Program-made: the position numbers and the translations under genes | In this document: one piece after another, positions 27,149 through 36,284 of the stretch | Layout of the letters: the number at the start of each line of letters is the position of its first letter | Numbering within the stretch: the stretch's first letter is position 1 | Notes under the pieces: model-generated | Database searches by the model: none | Told to the model about the DNA's origin: nothing | What the model saw: the letters and a program-made list of their open reading frames with translations, nothing else | Origin: Bacteroidota bacterium | GTDB taxonomy: Bacteria > Bacteroidota > Bacteroidia > AKYH767-A > OLB10 | NCBI GenBank assembly: GCA_016713925.1 | Contig: JADJOH010000007.1 | Span: 1,227,501 to 1,291,500, forward strand | Direction: 5' to 3' | Length of the DNA: 64,000 nucleotides

Positions 27149-28993
27149 ATGGCATCAACTACCAATACATCGGAGAAACTCTCCACCGTAAAATTTGCAG
27201 TTCCTGATCCTAACGATTTCGATTGGGAAACAACAGGAAAAGCGTTTGACAATTATAAAGCTGACGATCGTCAACGACTCGAGGCTTTATATGATCAAAA
27301 GCTCAACCAGGTTTTAGAACGTGAAATTGTAATGGGATCGATTATCGGTCTCACGAGCAAGGAAGCAGTGATAAACATTGGTTACAAGAGTGACGGTCTC
27401 GTACCGTTAACTGAATTTCGTCACATGCCCGATCTTAAAGTCGGTGATGAGGTAGAAGTTTATGTGGAAACGGCCGAAGACAAAAACGGTCAACTTATCC
27501 TCTCGCATAAAAAGGCGCGGGCGATGAAATCATGGGATCGTGTCAACTCGGCCCTTGAAAAAGATGAAATCGTTACCGGTTTCGTTAAATGTCGTACCAA
27601 AGGTGGACTTATCGTCGATGTTTTTGGTATCGAAGCTTTCCTTCCGGGATCGCAAATTGATGTGAAGCCGATTCGTGATTACGATATTTATGTCGGCAAA
27701 ACAATGGAATTCAAGATTGTGAAAATCAATCAGGAGTTCAAAAATGTAGTCGTTTCTCACAAAGTTCTGATTGAAAATGAACTGGAGAAACAAAAAGTAG
27801 AAATCATGAGTAAGCTGGAGAAAGGCCAGGTACTCGAAGGTACTGTGAAAAATATCACCTCTTATGGTGTATTCATGGATCTTGGTGGAGTAGATGGCTT
27901 ACTGCATATTACAGATATCAGTTGGGGGCGTATCAATCATCCGGAAGAAGTATTGAAACTGGATCAGCGCCTGAACGTGGTTATTCTTGATTTTGATGAA
28001 GAGAAAAAACGTATCGCTCTCGGTCTGAAACAACTTACTCCTCAGCCTTGGGAATCCTTGGATCAGACATTACAGGCTGGTGATAAGGTAAAAGGCAAAG
28101 TGGTTGTTCTGACAGATTACGGTGCATTTATAGAGATTATCCCTGGTGTGGAAGGTCTTATTCACGTTTCTGAAATGTCATGGTCACAACACTTACGCAG
28201 CCCTCAGGATTTCCTGAAAGTAGGCGATGAAGTGGAAACGGTAATCTTGAGTGTAGACCGTGATGAACATAAAATGTCATTAGGTTTAAAACAACTTTCT
28301 CCTGATCCATGGGGAGCTATTCTTTCAAAATACCCTGTTGGATCTAAACATAAAGCCAAGGTGCGCAATTTCACCAATTTCGGCGTATTTGTGGAGTTAG
28401 AAGAAGGTGTTGACGGATTAATCCATATCAGTGACCTGAGCTGGAATAAGAAAATTAAACATCCTGCAGAATTCACGAAAATCGGTGAAGAACTTGAAGT
28501 AGTAGTACTTGAAGTGGATGTTGAAAATCGTCGTTTGAGCCTCGGGCACAAGCAACTGGAAGATAATCCATGGGAAACCTATGAAACCTTATTTGGTGTA
28601 AATAGCGTGCATCAGGGAGTTGTTGGAAAGGTAACTGACAAGGGTGCAGCCGTTATTTTCAGCACCTATGGCGTAGAAGCTTTTGCTCCATACCGTCAAT
28701 TGTCTAAAGAAGATGGAAGTGTGGCTAAAGAACATGACACTCTTGATTTCAAAGTAATTGAATTCAACAAAGAGAACCGTCGTATCGTAGTTTCCCATAC
28801 CAGAATCTTTGATGAAAAGGCACAGGAAGTGAAAAAAGCAGAAGCCGGTGAACGCGAAAAGGAAGTGGCTACTACTGCTAAAGCGGTGAAGAAAATCAAG
28901 GAAACTCAGGAGAAATCAACACTTGGGGATATTGAAGCACTTGCAGCTTTGAGAACTTCATTGGAAGAGAATGAAAAGAAAGATGAAAACTAA
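27149..28993 (+). CDS. rpsA: 30S ribosomal protein S1
   Basis: S1 binds mRNA on the small subunit and helps initiation. The 614-residue protein has about six S1 (OB-fold) repeats. Clear cores include GSIIGLTSKEAVINIGYKSDG, GTVKNITSYGVFMDLGGVDGLLH, GKVVVLTDYGAFIEIIPGVEG and AKVRNFTNFGVFVELEEGVDG, each followed by a strand ending RI/KMS(A)LGLKQL. The C-terminus is lysine/glutamate-rich. It has its own consensus promoter and a hairpin terminator. In Bacteroidota, where Shine-Dalgarno sequences are rare, S1 is expected to be especially important for recruiting mRNA. Confidence 0.96.
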   Translation: MASTTNTSEKLSTVKFAVPDPNDFDWETTGKAFDNYKADDRQRLEALYDQKLNQVLEREIVMGSIIGLTSKEAVINIGYKSDGLVPLTEFRHMPDLKVGDEVEVYVETAEDKNGQLILSHKKARAMKSWDRVNSALEKDEIVTGFVKCRTKGGLIVDVFGIEAFLPGSQIDVKPIRDYDIYVGKTMEFKIVKINQEFKNVVVSHKVLIENELEKQKVEIMSKLEKGQVLEGTVKNITSYGVFMDLGGVDGLLHITDISWGRINHPEEVLKLDQRLNVVILDFDEEKKRIALGLKQLTPQPWESLDQTLQAGDKVKGKVVVLTDYGAFIEIIPGVEGLIHVSEMSWSQHLRSPQDFLKVGDEVETVILSVDRDEHKMSLGLKQLSPDPWGAILSKYPVGSKHKAKVRNFTNFGVFVELEEGVDGLIHISDLSWNKKIKHPAEFTKIGEELEVVVLEVDVENRRLSLGHKQLEDNPWETYETLFGVNSVHQGVVGKVTDKGAAVIFSTYGVEAFAPYRQLSKEDGSVAKEHDTLDFKVIEFNKENRRIVVSHTRIFDEKAQEVKKAEAGEREKEVATTAKAVKKIKETQEKSTLGDIEALAALRTSLEENEKKDEN

Positions 28994-29011
28994 TCATTCA
29001 TAGCATTATTG

Positions 29012-29043
29012 AAAGGCTGTCTTTAAACGGACAGCCTTTTTTT
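29012..29043 (+). terminator. Rho-independent terminator of rpsA
   Basis: AAAGGCTGTC at 29012-29021 is perfectly complementary to GACAGCCTTT at 29030-29039 with an 8-base loop, followed by a run of T to 29043. Confidence 0.88.
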
Positions 29044-29078
29044 ATGCCCGATAATTGGCCGGAGCTTTCAATTTTTCT

Positions 29079-29086
29079 TAATTTTG
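29079..29086 (+). promoter_or_regulatory. TAnnTTTG -7 box of pyrR
   Basis: TAATTTTG ends 4 bases before the pyrR ATG. A TTG 21 bases upstream (29055-29057) could be the -33 element. The leader is too short to hold a PyrR-type attenuator. Confidence 0.5.
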
Positions 29087-29090
29087 AACC

Positions 29091-29729
29091 ATGCCAGAAA
29101 ACAGCAAACTCATTTTCAATAAAGAGTTACTGGCTATTACTATTGATCGGCTTTGCTATCAACTCATTGAAACGTATGATGATTTCAATGATTGTGTCAT
29201 CGTTGGACTTCAACCCCGTGGAGTATATCTGTCAAAGAGAATTTTCGACAGGCTGGCCACGATTCAAACCGATCTGAAACTCCGTAACGGCGATCTGGAT
29301 ATCAGCTTTTTCAGAGACGATTTCAGACGACGTGACCTCATTGTTCCCAGTGCGACACGGATGGATTTCATTGTAGAAGGAAAGAAAGTGGTACTGGTGG
29401 ATGATGTCCTCTTTACAGGAAGAACCATAAGAGCCGGGTTGGATGCCTTGCTGGCTTTCGGCAGACCTGCATCAGTGGAATTACTTGTCTTGATTGATCG
29501 AAAATTCAGTCGTCAATTGCCCATAGAGCCTAATTATATCGGAAAGTCAATTGATACTATTGCCTCAGAAAAAGTCAAAGTGCACCTAAAACAACCGGAC
29601 GGAGAAGATGGCGTTTGGTTAATCTCAGAAGAAAAAACCTATGAGCGAACAATTAAGTGTTCAGCATCTATTGGGAAGAAAAGACCTCAGCCCAGAGGAT
29701 ATAGAGCTTATTTTCAAAACGGCGGATAA
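29091..29729 (+). CDS. pyrR: Bifunctional pyr operon regulator / uracil phosphoribosyltransferase PyrR (C-terminus probably extended by an indel)
   Basis: PyrR has a PRPP-binding type I phosphoribosyltransferase fold, with the motif VVLVDDVLFTGRTIRAGLDAL at about residues 100-120. It also has GLQPRGVYLSKRI, and the end GEDGVWLISEEK. The family is about 180 residues, but this frame runs 212, because it reads 89 bases into pyrB. One extra A in the six-A run at 29632-29637 would give SEEKNL and a TGA overlapping the pyrB ATG, the common ATGA coupling. So the true protein likely has about 184 residues. Whether it regulates by RNA binding here is doubtful, as no leader hairpins are visible. Confidence 0.88.
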   Translation: MPENSKLIFNKELLAITIDRLCYQLIETYDDFNDCVIVGLQPRGVYLSKRIFDRLATIQTDLKLRNGDLDISFFRDDFRRRDLIVPSATRMDFIVEGKKVVLVDDVLFTGRTIRAGLDALLAFGRPASVELLVLIDRKFSRQLPIEPNYIGKSIDTIASEKVKVHLKQPDGEDGVWLISEEKTYERTIKCSASIGKKRPQPRGYRAYFQNGG

Positions 29730-30579
29730 TTTTAAGGATGTTATCAACCGCCCGATAAAGAAAGTTCCTTCTCTGCGTGATATTACCATTGCCAATATCT
29801 TCTTTGAAAATTCTACACGTACAAAATTATCTTTCGAATTGGCGGAAAAGCGACTATCAGCTGATGTAGTCAATTTTTCAGCTTCAGGTTCTTCCGTTAG
29901 TAAAGGCGAGACCTTAGTAGATACCGTCAATAATATTCTTGCCATGAAGGTGGACATGGTCGTTATGCGCCATCCAAAACCGGGTGCTGCTATGTTTTTA
30001 TCCCGGCATATTAAGGCAAATGTGATTAACGCAGGGGATGGAACGCATGAACATCCTACTCAGGCTTTATTAGATGCATTTTCCATAAGAGAACAGTTAG
30101 GAGAGATAAAGGGAGTAAAAGTGGTTATTGTCGGAGATATACTGCATTCCAGAGTAGCTTTATCCAATATCATTTGTCTTCGGAAATTAGGAGCGGAAGT
30201 GATGGTTTGCGGACCTGCAACCCTTATTCCAAGGTACATCTCTTCCTTGGGCGTAAAAGTCGAGCATGACCTCAAAACAGCTTTACAATGGTGTGATGTA
30301 GCCAATATGCTCAGAATTCAAATGGAAAGGCAGGATATCCGCTATTTCCCTTCCTTAAGAGAGTATTCCATGCTTTATGGGCTGAATAAATATACTCTTG
30401 ATGCTTTGGATAAAAAGATACTGATTATGCATCCGGGACCCATCAATAGAGGGGTAGAAATAACAAGTGATGTTGCTGATAGTCAGAATAGTATCATCCT
30501 CAACCAGGTAGAGAATGGGGTAGCGGTCAGAATGGCTGTTTTATTTTTGCTGGCGCAGATCAGAGGATTTGAACAATGA
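29641..30579 (+). CDS. pyrB: Aspartate carbamoyltransferase catalytic subunit
   Basis: PyrB condenses carbamoyl phosphate and aspartate, the first committed step of pyrimidine synthesis. The 312-residue protein has the carbamoyl-phosphate motif FFENSTRTKLSFELAEKRL near residue 54, the mobile loop SGSSVSKGETLVDT, DGTHEHPTQALLDAFSI and the aspartate-loop region MRIQMERQD (here preceded by NML). The end HPGPINRGVEITSDVADS is typical. The length is normal. It is coupled to pyrR. A separate regulatory chain (PyrI) is not found in the window. Confidence 0.95.
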   Translation: MSEQLSVQHLLGRKDLSPEDIELIFKTADNFKDVINRPIKKVPSLRDITIANIFFENSTRTKLSFELAEKRLSADVVNFSASGSSVSKGETLVDTVNNILAMKVDMVVMRHPKPGAAMFLSRHIKANVINAGDGTHEHPTQALLDAFSIREQLGEIKGVKVVIVGDILHSRVALSNIICLRKLGAEVMVCGPATLIPRYISSLGVKVEHDLKTALQWCDVANMLRIQMERQDIRYFPSLREYSMLYGLNKYTLDALDKKILIMHPGPINRGVEITSDVADSQNSIILNQVENGVAVRMAVLFLLAQIRGFEQ

Positions 30580-30607
30580 AGAGTTAACAAAGGTTGACGA
30601 AAGAGGT

Positions 30608-30638
30608 TGTATATGCGAAAGTGTTAATTTACATTTGT
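30608..30638 (+). promoter_or_regulatory. Promoter of the STAS-T9SS-rnz group
   Basis: TTG at 30608-30610 and TACATTTG at 30631-30638 are 20 bases apart, a good match to the Bacteroidota promoter. The start codon at 30658 lies 19 bases downstream. Confidence 0.6.
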
Positions 30639-30657
30639 TAAAATTAATCAGCCGTAT

Positions 30658-31029
30658 ATGCATTTTACCTTAGATAAAACCGAAAAGTATGTCGTGGTGA
30701 AACTCCATGAACAAAAGTTAAATACACTGATCGCGGCAGAGTTAAAGTCGGAGCTATTGCTTTTGAATACACAGGGATATAATAATATTATCCTTGACCT
30801 GACCGAATCACTTTATTGCGATTCATCGGGTTTAAGTGCTATACTTGTGGGTAACAGGCTATGCAGAAACTCAAATGGTCTCTTTGTCATCACCGGTCTC
30901 AGCGATACGGTCAGGAAACTGGTGCAAATTTCTCAACTCGATCAGGTGTTAAATATTACTGCAACATGCTCTGAAGCAATCGATTTCGTTTTAGTAGGCG
31001 AAATTGAACGAAATGTTAAAAATGATTAG
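30658..31029 (+). CDS. STAS domain protein, anti-sigma factor antagonist-like
   Basis: This 123-residue single-domain protein has the STAS fold with NIILDLTESLYCDSSGLSAILVGNRLCR at about residues 42-69. The Ser in DSSGL occupies the position phosphorylated in SpoIIAA/RsbV. It begins with a strand YVVVKLHEQKLNTL, as in the family. RsbV-like proteins release sigma factors from anti-sigma kinases when unphosphorylated. No kinase, phosphatase or sigma gene is adjacent, so the partner is unknown. In Bacteroidota such a gene is often found just upstream of ribonuclease Z, as here, with one T9SS cargo gene in between. Confidence 0.85.
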   Translation: MHFTLDKTEKYVVVKLHEQKLNTLIAAELKSELLLLNTQGYNNIILDLTESLYCDSSGLSAILVGNRLCRNSNGLFVITGLSDTVRKLVQISQLDQVLNITATCSEAIDFVLVGEIERNVKND

Positions 31030-31061
31030 TACTTTTATTGCTTCTTATCGTAGAAGGAATT

Positions 31062-31556
31062 ATGAAGGTACTTATATCAATATTGTTTGTCGGTTTAGGG
31101 GTATTAAATGTTGCAGCTCAAAATACATTTGAAGCGGCTTCTTCCCGTTTACCAAACACATCCACTTTTGAAGCAACGGCATTCACCGCAGTTAATTCTC
31201 CGGAAGATATTTTAAAGTTGCAATATGAAATCGCCGAACATTATACTGCTGCAAATTCACAGGATCGTGGTGGGATTTATGAAAGTACGGGCAATGGTTT
31301 AACAATGGATCAAAACAGTCCGAATCCCTGCAATGAAATTACGGCAATAAAGTACTTTATTCCGGCACCGGGAGATATCGAATTCAGAGTGTTCAATCTG
31401 ATCGGAAAAGAAGTGTATCGCAGTCTTATAAATGCTGAACAAGGTGAGAATGAATTCCGACTTGACAGTCGTGATTTTTCACAAGGCGTATACATGTACA
31501 CCATGACATATAATGGTGAAACCGTTTCTAAACGTATGGTGATTTCGCGTAAATAA
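31062..31556 (+). CDS. Short T9SS type A sorting domain protein
   Basis: The 164 residues have a signal peptide (about 1-20, ending VAAQ), a low-complexity region of about 60 residues with Thr, Ala and Glu, and a sorting domain. That domain starts at MDQNSPNPCNEITAIKYFI, includes EFRVFNLIGKEVYR and ends SQGVYMYTMTYNGETVSKRMVIS. The start ATG 31062 is preferred to a TTG at 31038, which would put eight residues before the signal peptide. The stop codon is 2 bases from the rnz start, so it is probably co-transcribed and possibly coupled with it. Like the protein at 23.1 kb it has hardly any cargo domain. Confidence 0.83.
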   Translation: MKVLISILFVGLGVLNVAAQNTFEAASSRLPNTSTFEATAFTAVNSPEDILKLQYEIAEHYTAANSQDRGGIYESTGNGLTMDQNSPNPCNEITAIKYFIPAPGDIEFRVFNLIGKEVYRSLINAEQGENEFRLDSRDFSQGVYMYTMTYNGETVSKRMVISRK

Positions 31557-31558
31557 TT

Positions 31559-32473
31559 ATGAGTTTTGAGCTCACCATTTTAGGGAGCAGTTCAGCCACC
31601 CCGGTCTACAATCGTCATCCTACTTCACAACTTCTTGTTTTTCGTGATCGTCATTTTCTGATAGATTGCGGAGAAGCTACGCAGATGCAGATGCTTAAGT
31701 TCAAGCTGCGTTACCATCGCATTACGCATATTTTTATCAGTCATCTCCATGGTGATCATTACCTCGGTTTAACAGGGCTATTATCTACATTCCATCTGCA
31801 GGGAAGAACGACGGATTTACATTTATTCGGTCAGCAGGAATTGATGGATATTATTGAAATGCACCTGCGTCTCTCGCATACACAGCTTCGATACAATCTT
31901 ATATTCCATCCAATACGCCATTACTCTCCGGAAACTCTGCTGGAAGATGAAGATATTTATGTAAGAACGGTCGTTTTAAATCATCGCATTCCATGCACCG
32001 GATTTATTTTCGGTGAAAAACCCCGGCCAAGAAGGTTGAAAGTAGACAAACTTCAGGAATACAATATCCCTTTTACACAATATAGCAGAATAAAAAGCGG
32101 CGAAAATTTTACCGATGGGGAAGGGACTATAATTCGCAATGAGGAATTGACGGAAGATTCCATTCCTCCCCGTAGATACGCTTATTGTTCCGACACCATT
32201 TATATGCCCGAACTGGCCGAAACCGTCAAGGGTGTTGATTTATTATATCATGAAGCTACTTTTTTGCATGATTTAAAAGAAAGAGCCAATGCTACCTTCC
32301 ATTCAACTGCCAAAGAAGCGGCTTCCATCGCTTTAGAAGCCGGGGTAGGGAAATTGCTCATCGGACATTTTTCAGCGCGATATAAACAGTTGGATGCGTT
32401 TTTAGAAGAAGCAACAGCGATCTTTCCCAATACCGATCTGGCAGTTGAAGGTCAGGTATACCGCATCGACTAA
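31559..32473 (+). CDS. rnz: Ribonuclease Z
   Basis: RNase Z removes the 3' trailer of tRNA precursors. The 304-residue metallo-beta-lactamase protein has the N-terminal ELTILGSSSATP, the zinc motif FISHLHGDHYLGLTGLL near residue 60, YCSDT near 206, HEATF (Asp/His region) near 226 and LLIGHFSARY near 262. The exosite GEKPRPRRLK is also present, and the ending FPNTDLAVEGQ matches long-known bacterial homologues. Length and order are normal. The gene follows the T9SS gene by 2 bases. Confidence 0.94.
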   Translation: MSFELTILGSSSATPVYNRHPTSQLLVFRDRHFLIDCGEATQMQMLKFKLRYHRITHIFISHLHGDHYLGLTGLLSTFHLQGRTTDLHLFGQQELMDIIEMHLRLSHTQLRYNLIFHPIRHYSPETLLEDEDIYVRTVVLNHRIPCTGFIFGEKPRPRRLKVDKLQEYNIPFTQYSRIKSGENFTDGEGTIIRNEELTEDSIPPRRYAYCSDTIYMPELAETVKGVDLLYHEATFLHDLKERANATFHSTAKEAASIALEAGVGKLLIGHFSARYKQLDAFLEEATAIFPNTDLAVEGQVYRID

Positions 32474-32768
32474 ATCGGAAATTGTATTCGAAAAATCAAA
32501 AAATAAAAGCCGGGTAAGAAAGACTCGCATTCTGACTTACCCGGATATTAATACTCAAGAGCATTTCTATAATTTGGCAATTTAGCCCTAAAACTATGAA
32601 ACCTTAAACCTATGAACTTTGAACATTAAAACTTAGACCATGAAGCAGAATCGCAAAAAGCGATACGCTTCATGGGAGCCCCTTAAACTTTGAACATTTC
32701 CCGTCAACACAAGGGTAGACGGGATCACATCGCCCGTGGACACGTGGCGAGTGAAAACATTAAACTTT
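32474..32768. other. Intergenic region with hairpins
   Basis: It holds a 9-bp inverted repeat, CCGGGTAAG (32510-32518) with CTTACCCGG (32536-32544), and an imperfect hairpin TGAAGC...GCTTCA at 32641-32672. Between them lies degenerate TATGAAC/TTGAACATTAAA repeat sequence. The first hairpin could end the rnz transcript although a T run is missing. No gene was seen. Confidence 0.45.
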
Positions 32769-33923
32769 CTAAAAATTCAAATTATCCGGTTCGCCTAAAA
32801 ACCTTCTTCCTTCCAGAATTTGCTGTTTAGCCGTTTCGCATAGCTGAAAAGCATATTCTTCTCTTTTCTTATCAATGATACTTTGCGGGAAATTTATTCC
32901 ATTCTCCACACGGATGACATACTCCTGATGAACGGTGGGTAAGATTTCGGCCACTTGCTCCAATTCAAACTGTTTAGCAGCGTTGATGACGGCCTCTTTC
33001 CAATCGCTATTGGACTTCACACTTACTTTTTTATCGGCGGATCGCAATGTTTCCAGTGCTTCATCCAACTCCATTTGCTCATCCATTTGCTGCTGAAAAG
33101 CTTCTACTGCCCGGCAAAATTTGAGCAGACTTTTATCTTCAAACTTGCGCACAAACGACTCCACCACTTCAGTATCATACACGCTCAAGTAGGGGCGATC
33201 ATCCATGGTTTTTTGCTGAATACTTTTCTTCATCTGATCCAACTGACGCTGACGCGCAATAGATCGATAGCGCTGCTCTTTCTCACCTCTCACATCCGGC
33301 AATTCCATCAACAGATGTGTCGCCATATACTCATCATAGAAACGGTACCATGCAGGAACACTATCATCCCTTTCATCATCAATTGACGGAATTCGCTCGC
33401 TATCATACTCCGCTTTAAATCCTTCATAATCCTGCCAGTTATCATAACTCACGATAAGTTGAGCGTTGCCGGAACGCAGATATTTTACATACATCTCCAT
33501 TTCCGCCCTACTCACCGGACTTATATAAGGACAATGCTGGATATTAGAAGAAAGCAGCAAGAACTGTGTGGTATGATCTACTCCTTTCAAGCGAACTTGC
33601 TCAGCTCTCCACTGACATTGAAGATTAAACAATTTTTTCTGCTGAATCGCCCATAAACACTCCTGAGCAAAGAGTTTATATCGAAAGGACTCTTGTTCTT
33701 CCTGATTGATGTAATCCTTGCCTCGGGTCAGGTAATAAGCTTTGCGCCTGGCGTAATGACGAATAAAACTATCCACCGATGAGGGATTAAACTGTGTAAA
33801 GAATTCCTGATAGACCGGATTGGATTTTAGATCCTCTTCCGTCTGCTGGCGGATAATTTCCACTCTGATTTCTTCTTCAAACTTCTCCTGAATATGAGGA
33901 GGCATTGCTGGTAATTGTTTCAT
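32769..33923 (-). CDS. Hypothetical protein, 384 residues, strongly charged and helical
   Basis: I do not recognise a family. The sequence has many Glu, Gln, Arg and aromatic residues, and no signal peptide or membrane segment. Notable stretches are an N-terminal helix EKFEEEIRVEIIRQQ, a region FIRHYARRKAYYLTRGKDYIN, and a late region DKKVSVKSNSDWKEAVINAAKQFE. The C-terminus ends GRRFLGEPDNLNF. It looks cytoplasmic, probably all-alpha with possible short coiled coils. The gene is monocistronic and divergent from the EF-G paralogue, with a 230-base shared upstream region. It reads as a genuine gene because codon use and length are consistent over 1.1 kb without a frame break. Confidence 0.65.
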   Translation of the reverse strand: MKQLPAMPPHIQEKFEEEIRVEIIRQQTEEDLKSNPVYQEFFTQFNPSSVDSFIRHYARRKAYYLTRGKDYINQEEQESFRYKLFAQECLWAIQQKKLFNLQCQWRAEQVRLKGVDHTTQFLLLSSNIQHCPYISPVSRAEMEMYVKYLRSGNAQLIVSYDNWQDYEGFKAEYDSERIPSIDDERDDSVPAWYRFYDEYMATHLLMELPDVRGEKEQRYRSIARQRQLDQMKKSIQQKTMDDRPYLSVYDTEVVESFVRKFEDKSLLKFCRAVEAFQQQMDEQMELDEALETLRSADKKVSVKSNSDWKEAVINAAKQFELEQVAEILPTVHQEYVIRVENGINFPQSIIDKKREEYAFQLCETAKQQILEGRRFLGEPDNLNF

Positions 33924-34155
33924 ATTTGATTATAACAACAGCCCTTTTAACCTGTTTCAGCGCTTCATAGTTCGAAAATTTTTCTACAAAATATTACAAA
34001 ACCAAAAGACTTTAAATTGCTTACAATTTGATTAAAATCATGCACTTTTCTGAGTTTTTCTTCAATTTCTATCGTTCCTTTCGGTAACTTTAAATCCTCC
34101 TTCTACGGGACAAGTTTGAAAAGGTTATAATTGAACAATACTAATTCCTCCTATT

Positions 34156-36284
34156 ATGAAAACATACGACGAAAAACACATTAAAAACGTGGTTCTGATC
34201 GGATCTGCGAAAAGTGGCAAGACCACTCTTGCCGAAACGATGTTATTTGAAGCCGGAATTACCGGGCGACGAGGGTCAGTGGAAGAGAAAAACACCCTTT
34301 CTGACTATCACGAAATTGAGCATGAACGGGGAAGTTCAGTTTATGCTACCCCGTTACATACAGAATGGAAGGATTATAAAATAAATATTATTGATACACC
34401 GGGCCTGGATGATTTTATAGGGGAAGTTATTGCCGCTATTCGTGTTTGTGATACTGCGGTGATTTTATTGAATGCACAACATGGCGTTGAAATCGGCACA
34501 GAGATAATTTTTGATTATGTGGACAGATACCAGCGTCCAACCATTTTAGCCATAAATCAATTGGATCATGAAAAAGCAGATTTTCAAAAAACATTGGAGG
34601 AGGCCAGGAATTTTTTTGGTCCGGCTGTTACGTTGATGCAATATCCCATTGAAACAGGTCCCGGATTTAATGCCATCATTGATTTATTGAAAATGACCAT
34701 GTATAAATTTCCGGCCGGTGGTGGTAAACCGGAAAAAATGCCCATACCTGAATCAGAATTGGAGCGGGCAAATCAATTGCACAATGAATTGGTAGAAAAA
34801 GCAGCGGAAAATGATGAGAAATTAATGGAGCTCTACTTCGAGAAAGGAAATCTTGATGAGGATGAGTTACGCGAAGGACTCAAACTTGGTATGATGAATC
34901 ATCACGTCTTTCCTGTTTTCTGTCTTTCTGCTAAAAAGGATATGGGTAGCGGACGATTGATGGGTTTCATTGATAACGTTGCTCCGTCAGCTGTAGATAT
35001 GCCGGCAGAAGTGCTTGAAGATGGCTCAGCACTCAAGTGCTCGGTACAAGCACCTACACGACTTTTTGTTTTTAAGACCTTAGTAGAGCCCCATCTGGGC
35101 AAACTTTCTTTGTTTAAAGTCATGTCGGGAGAACTTACACCGGGTATGGATTTCTACAATGAGAAAACGAATACCAATGAAAGAATCGGTCAGCTTTTTA
35201 TACTCGATGGGAAAAATAGAAATGCAGTAGAGAGTTTGAAAGCAGGCGATATCGGAGCAACCTTAAAAATGAAAAACACGCGCACTTCCGATACGCTAAA
35301 TGCGAAAGGGGCTACAGGGAATATAGACCCGATACATTTTCCCGATCCTAAAATCCGAATGGCTATACTGGCAAAAAACAAGGCGGATGATGAAAAATTA
35401 GGCGAGGTTTTACATGAGATTCATGCTGAAGATCCAACCATCGTTGTTCAATATGATAAGGAAACGAGACAGTTATTGCTTTATGCGCAGGGAGAACTTC
35501 ATCTTACAGCTACCAAATGGCGTCTTCAACATGTGTATAAAATGGACATAGATTTTATCAAACCACGAATTCCATACAGAGAAACAATACAACGCATTGC
35601 GGAGGCTTCTTATCGACACAAAAAACAATCGGGAGGTGCCGGACAGTTTGGTGAGGTGTATATGAGGATCGAGCCCTATCATGATGGCATGCCTAATCCA
35701 AAAGATATAACGGTACGTGATACCGAAGTTCATGAATTACCCTGGGGCGGGAAGATGGTTTTCCTCAATTGTATCACCGGCGGTGTAATCGATTCCCGAT
35801 TCATGCCCAGCATTGTGAAAGGAGTCATGGAAAAATGTCGGAAGGTCCGCTCACAGGTTCTTATGTAAGAGATGTGAGAGTGTCCGTGTATGACGGAAAA
35901 ATGCATCCGGTGGATTCCAATGATATCAGTTTTAAAATTGCCGGAATGATGGCCTTTAAAGAAGCCTTCCATGCAGCAGAACCACAATTGCTTGAACCCA
36001 TCTTTGATGTAGAAACAGAGGCTCCTGAACAGGTGATGGGAGACATCATGAGCGAATTACAATCGCGAAGAAGTATCATCATGGGGATGGACAGCAGGGG
36101 TAGCTTTCAAATTATCAAGGCAAGAACACCCCTCGCCGAATTGGATAAGTTCAATAGCGCCTTGCGAAGTATTGCGCAGGGAAGGGCTAAAGTAAAAGTC
36201 AACTTTGCAGAATACGCCCCGGTACCCGGAGAATTGCAAAAAAAGTTGACAGAGGAATACCGGAAAACAGAACAGGAATACTGA
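34156..36284 (+). pseudogene. Elongation factor G-like GTPase (EF-G paralogue), one-base frameshift in domain IV
   Basis: EF-G drives tRNA/mRNA translocation. This protein (about 709 residues after repair) has the domain order of EF-G but altered GTPase motifs: G1 GSAKSGKTT, G3 DTPGLDDF where EF-G has DTPGHVDF, and G4 NQLD where EF-G has NKMD. The catalytic His of DTPGH is thus Leu. Domains II to V follow, with domain IV around GGAGQFGEVYMRIEP. At the A run 35831-35835 the frame is lost; one more A joins GVMEK to MSEGPLTGSYVRDVRVSVYDGKMH. This group is a lineage-specific paralogue, not the main fusA, so function is uncertain. Confidence 0.85.

Noticed and set aside
29044..29090. PyrR attenuator or pyrimidine riboswitch before pyrR
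   Set aside because: Fewer than 50 bases separate the rpsA terminator from the ATG, and they are mostly promoter; there is no room for antiterminator hairpins.
32474..32768. tRNA or small RNA in the hairpin-rich gap after rnz
   Set aside because: No cloverleaf, T-loop or CCA pattern; the hairpins are short and the rest is degenerate repeat.
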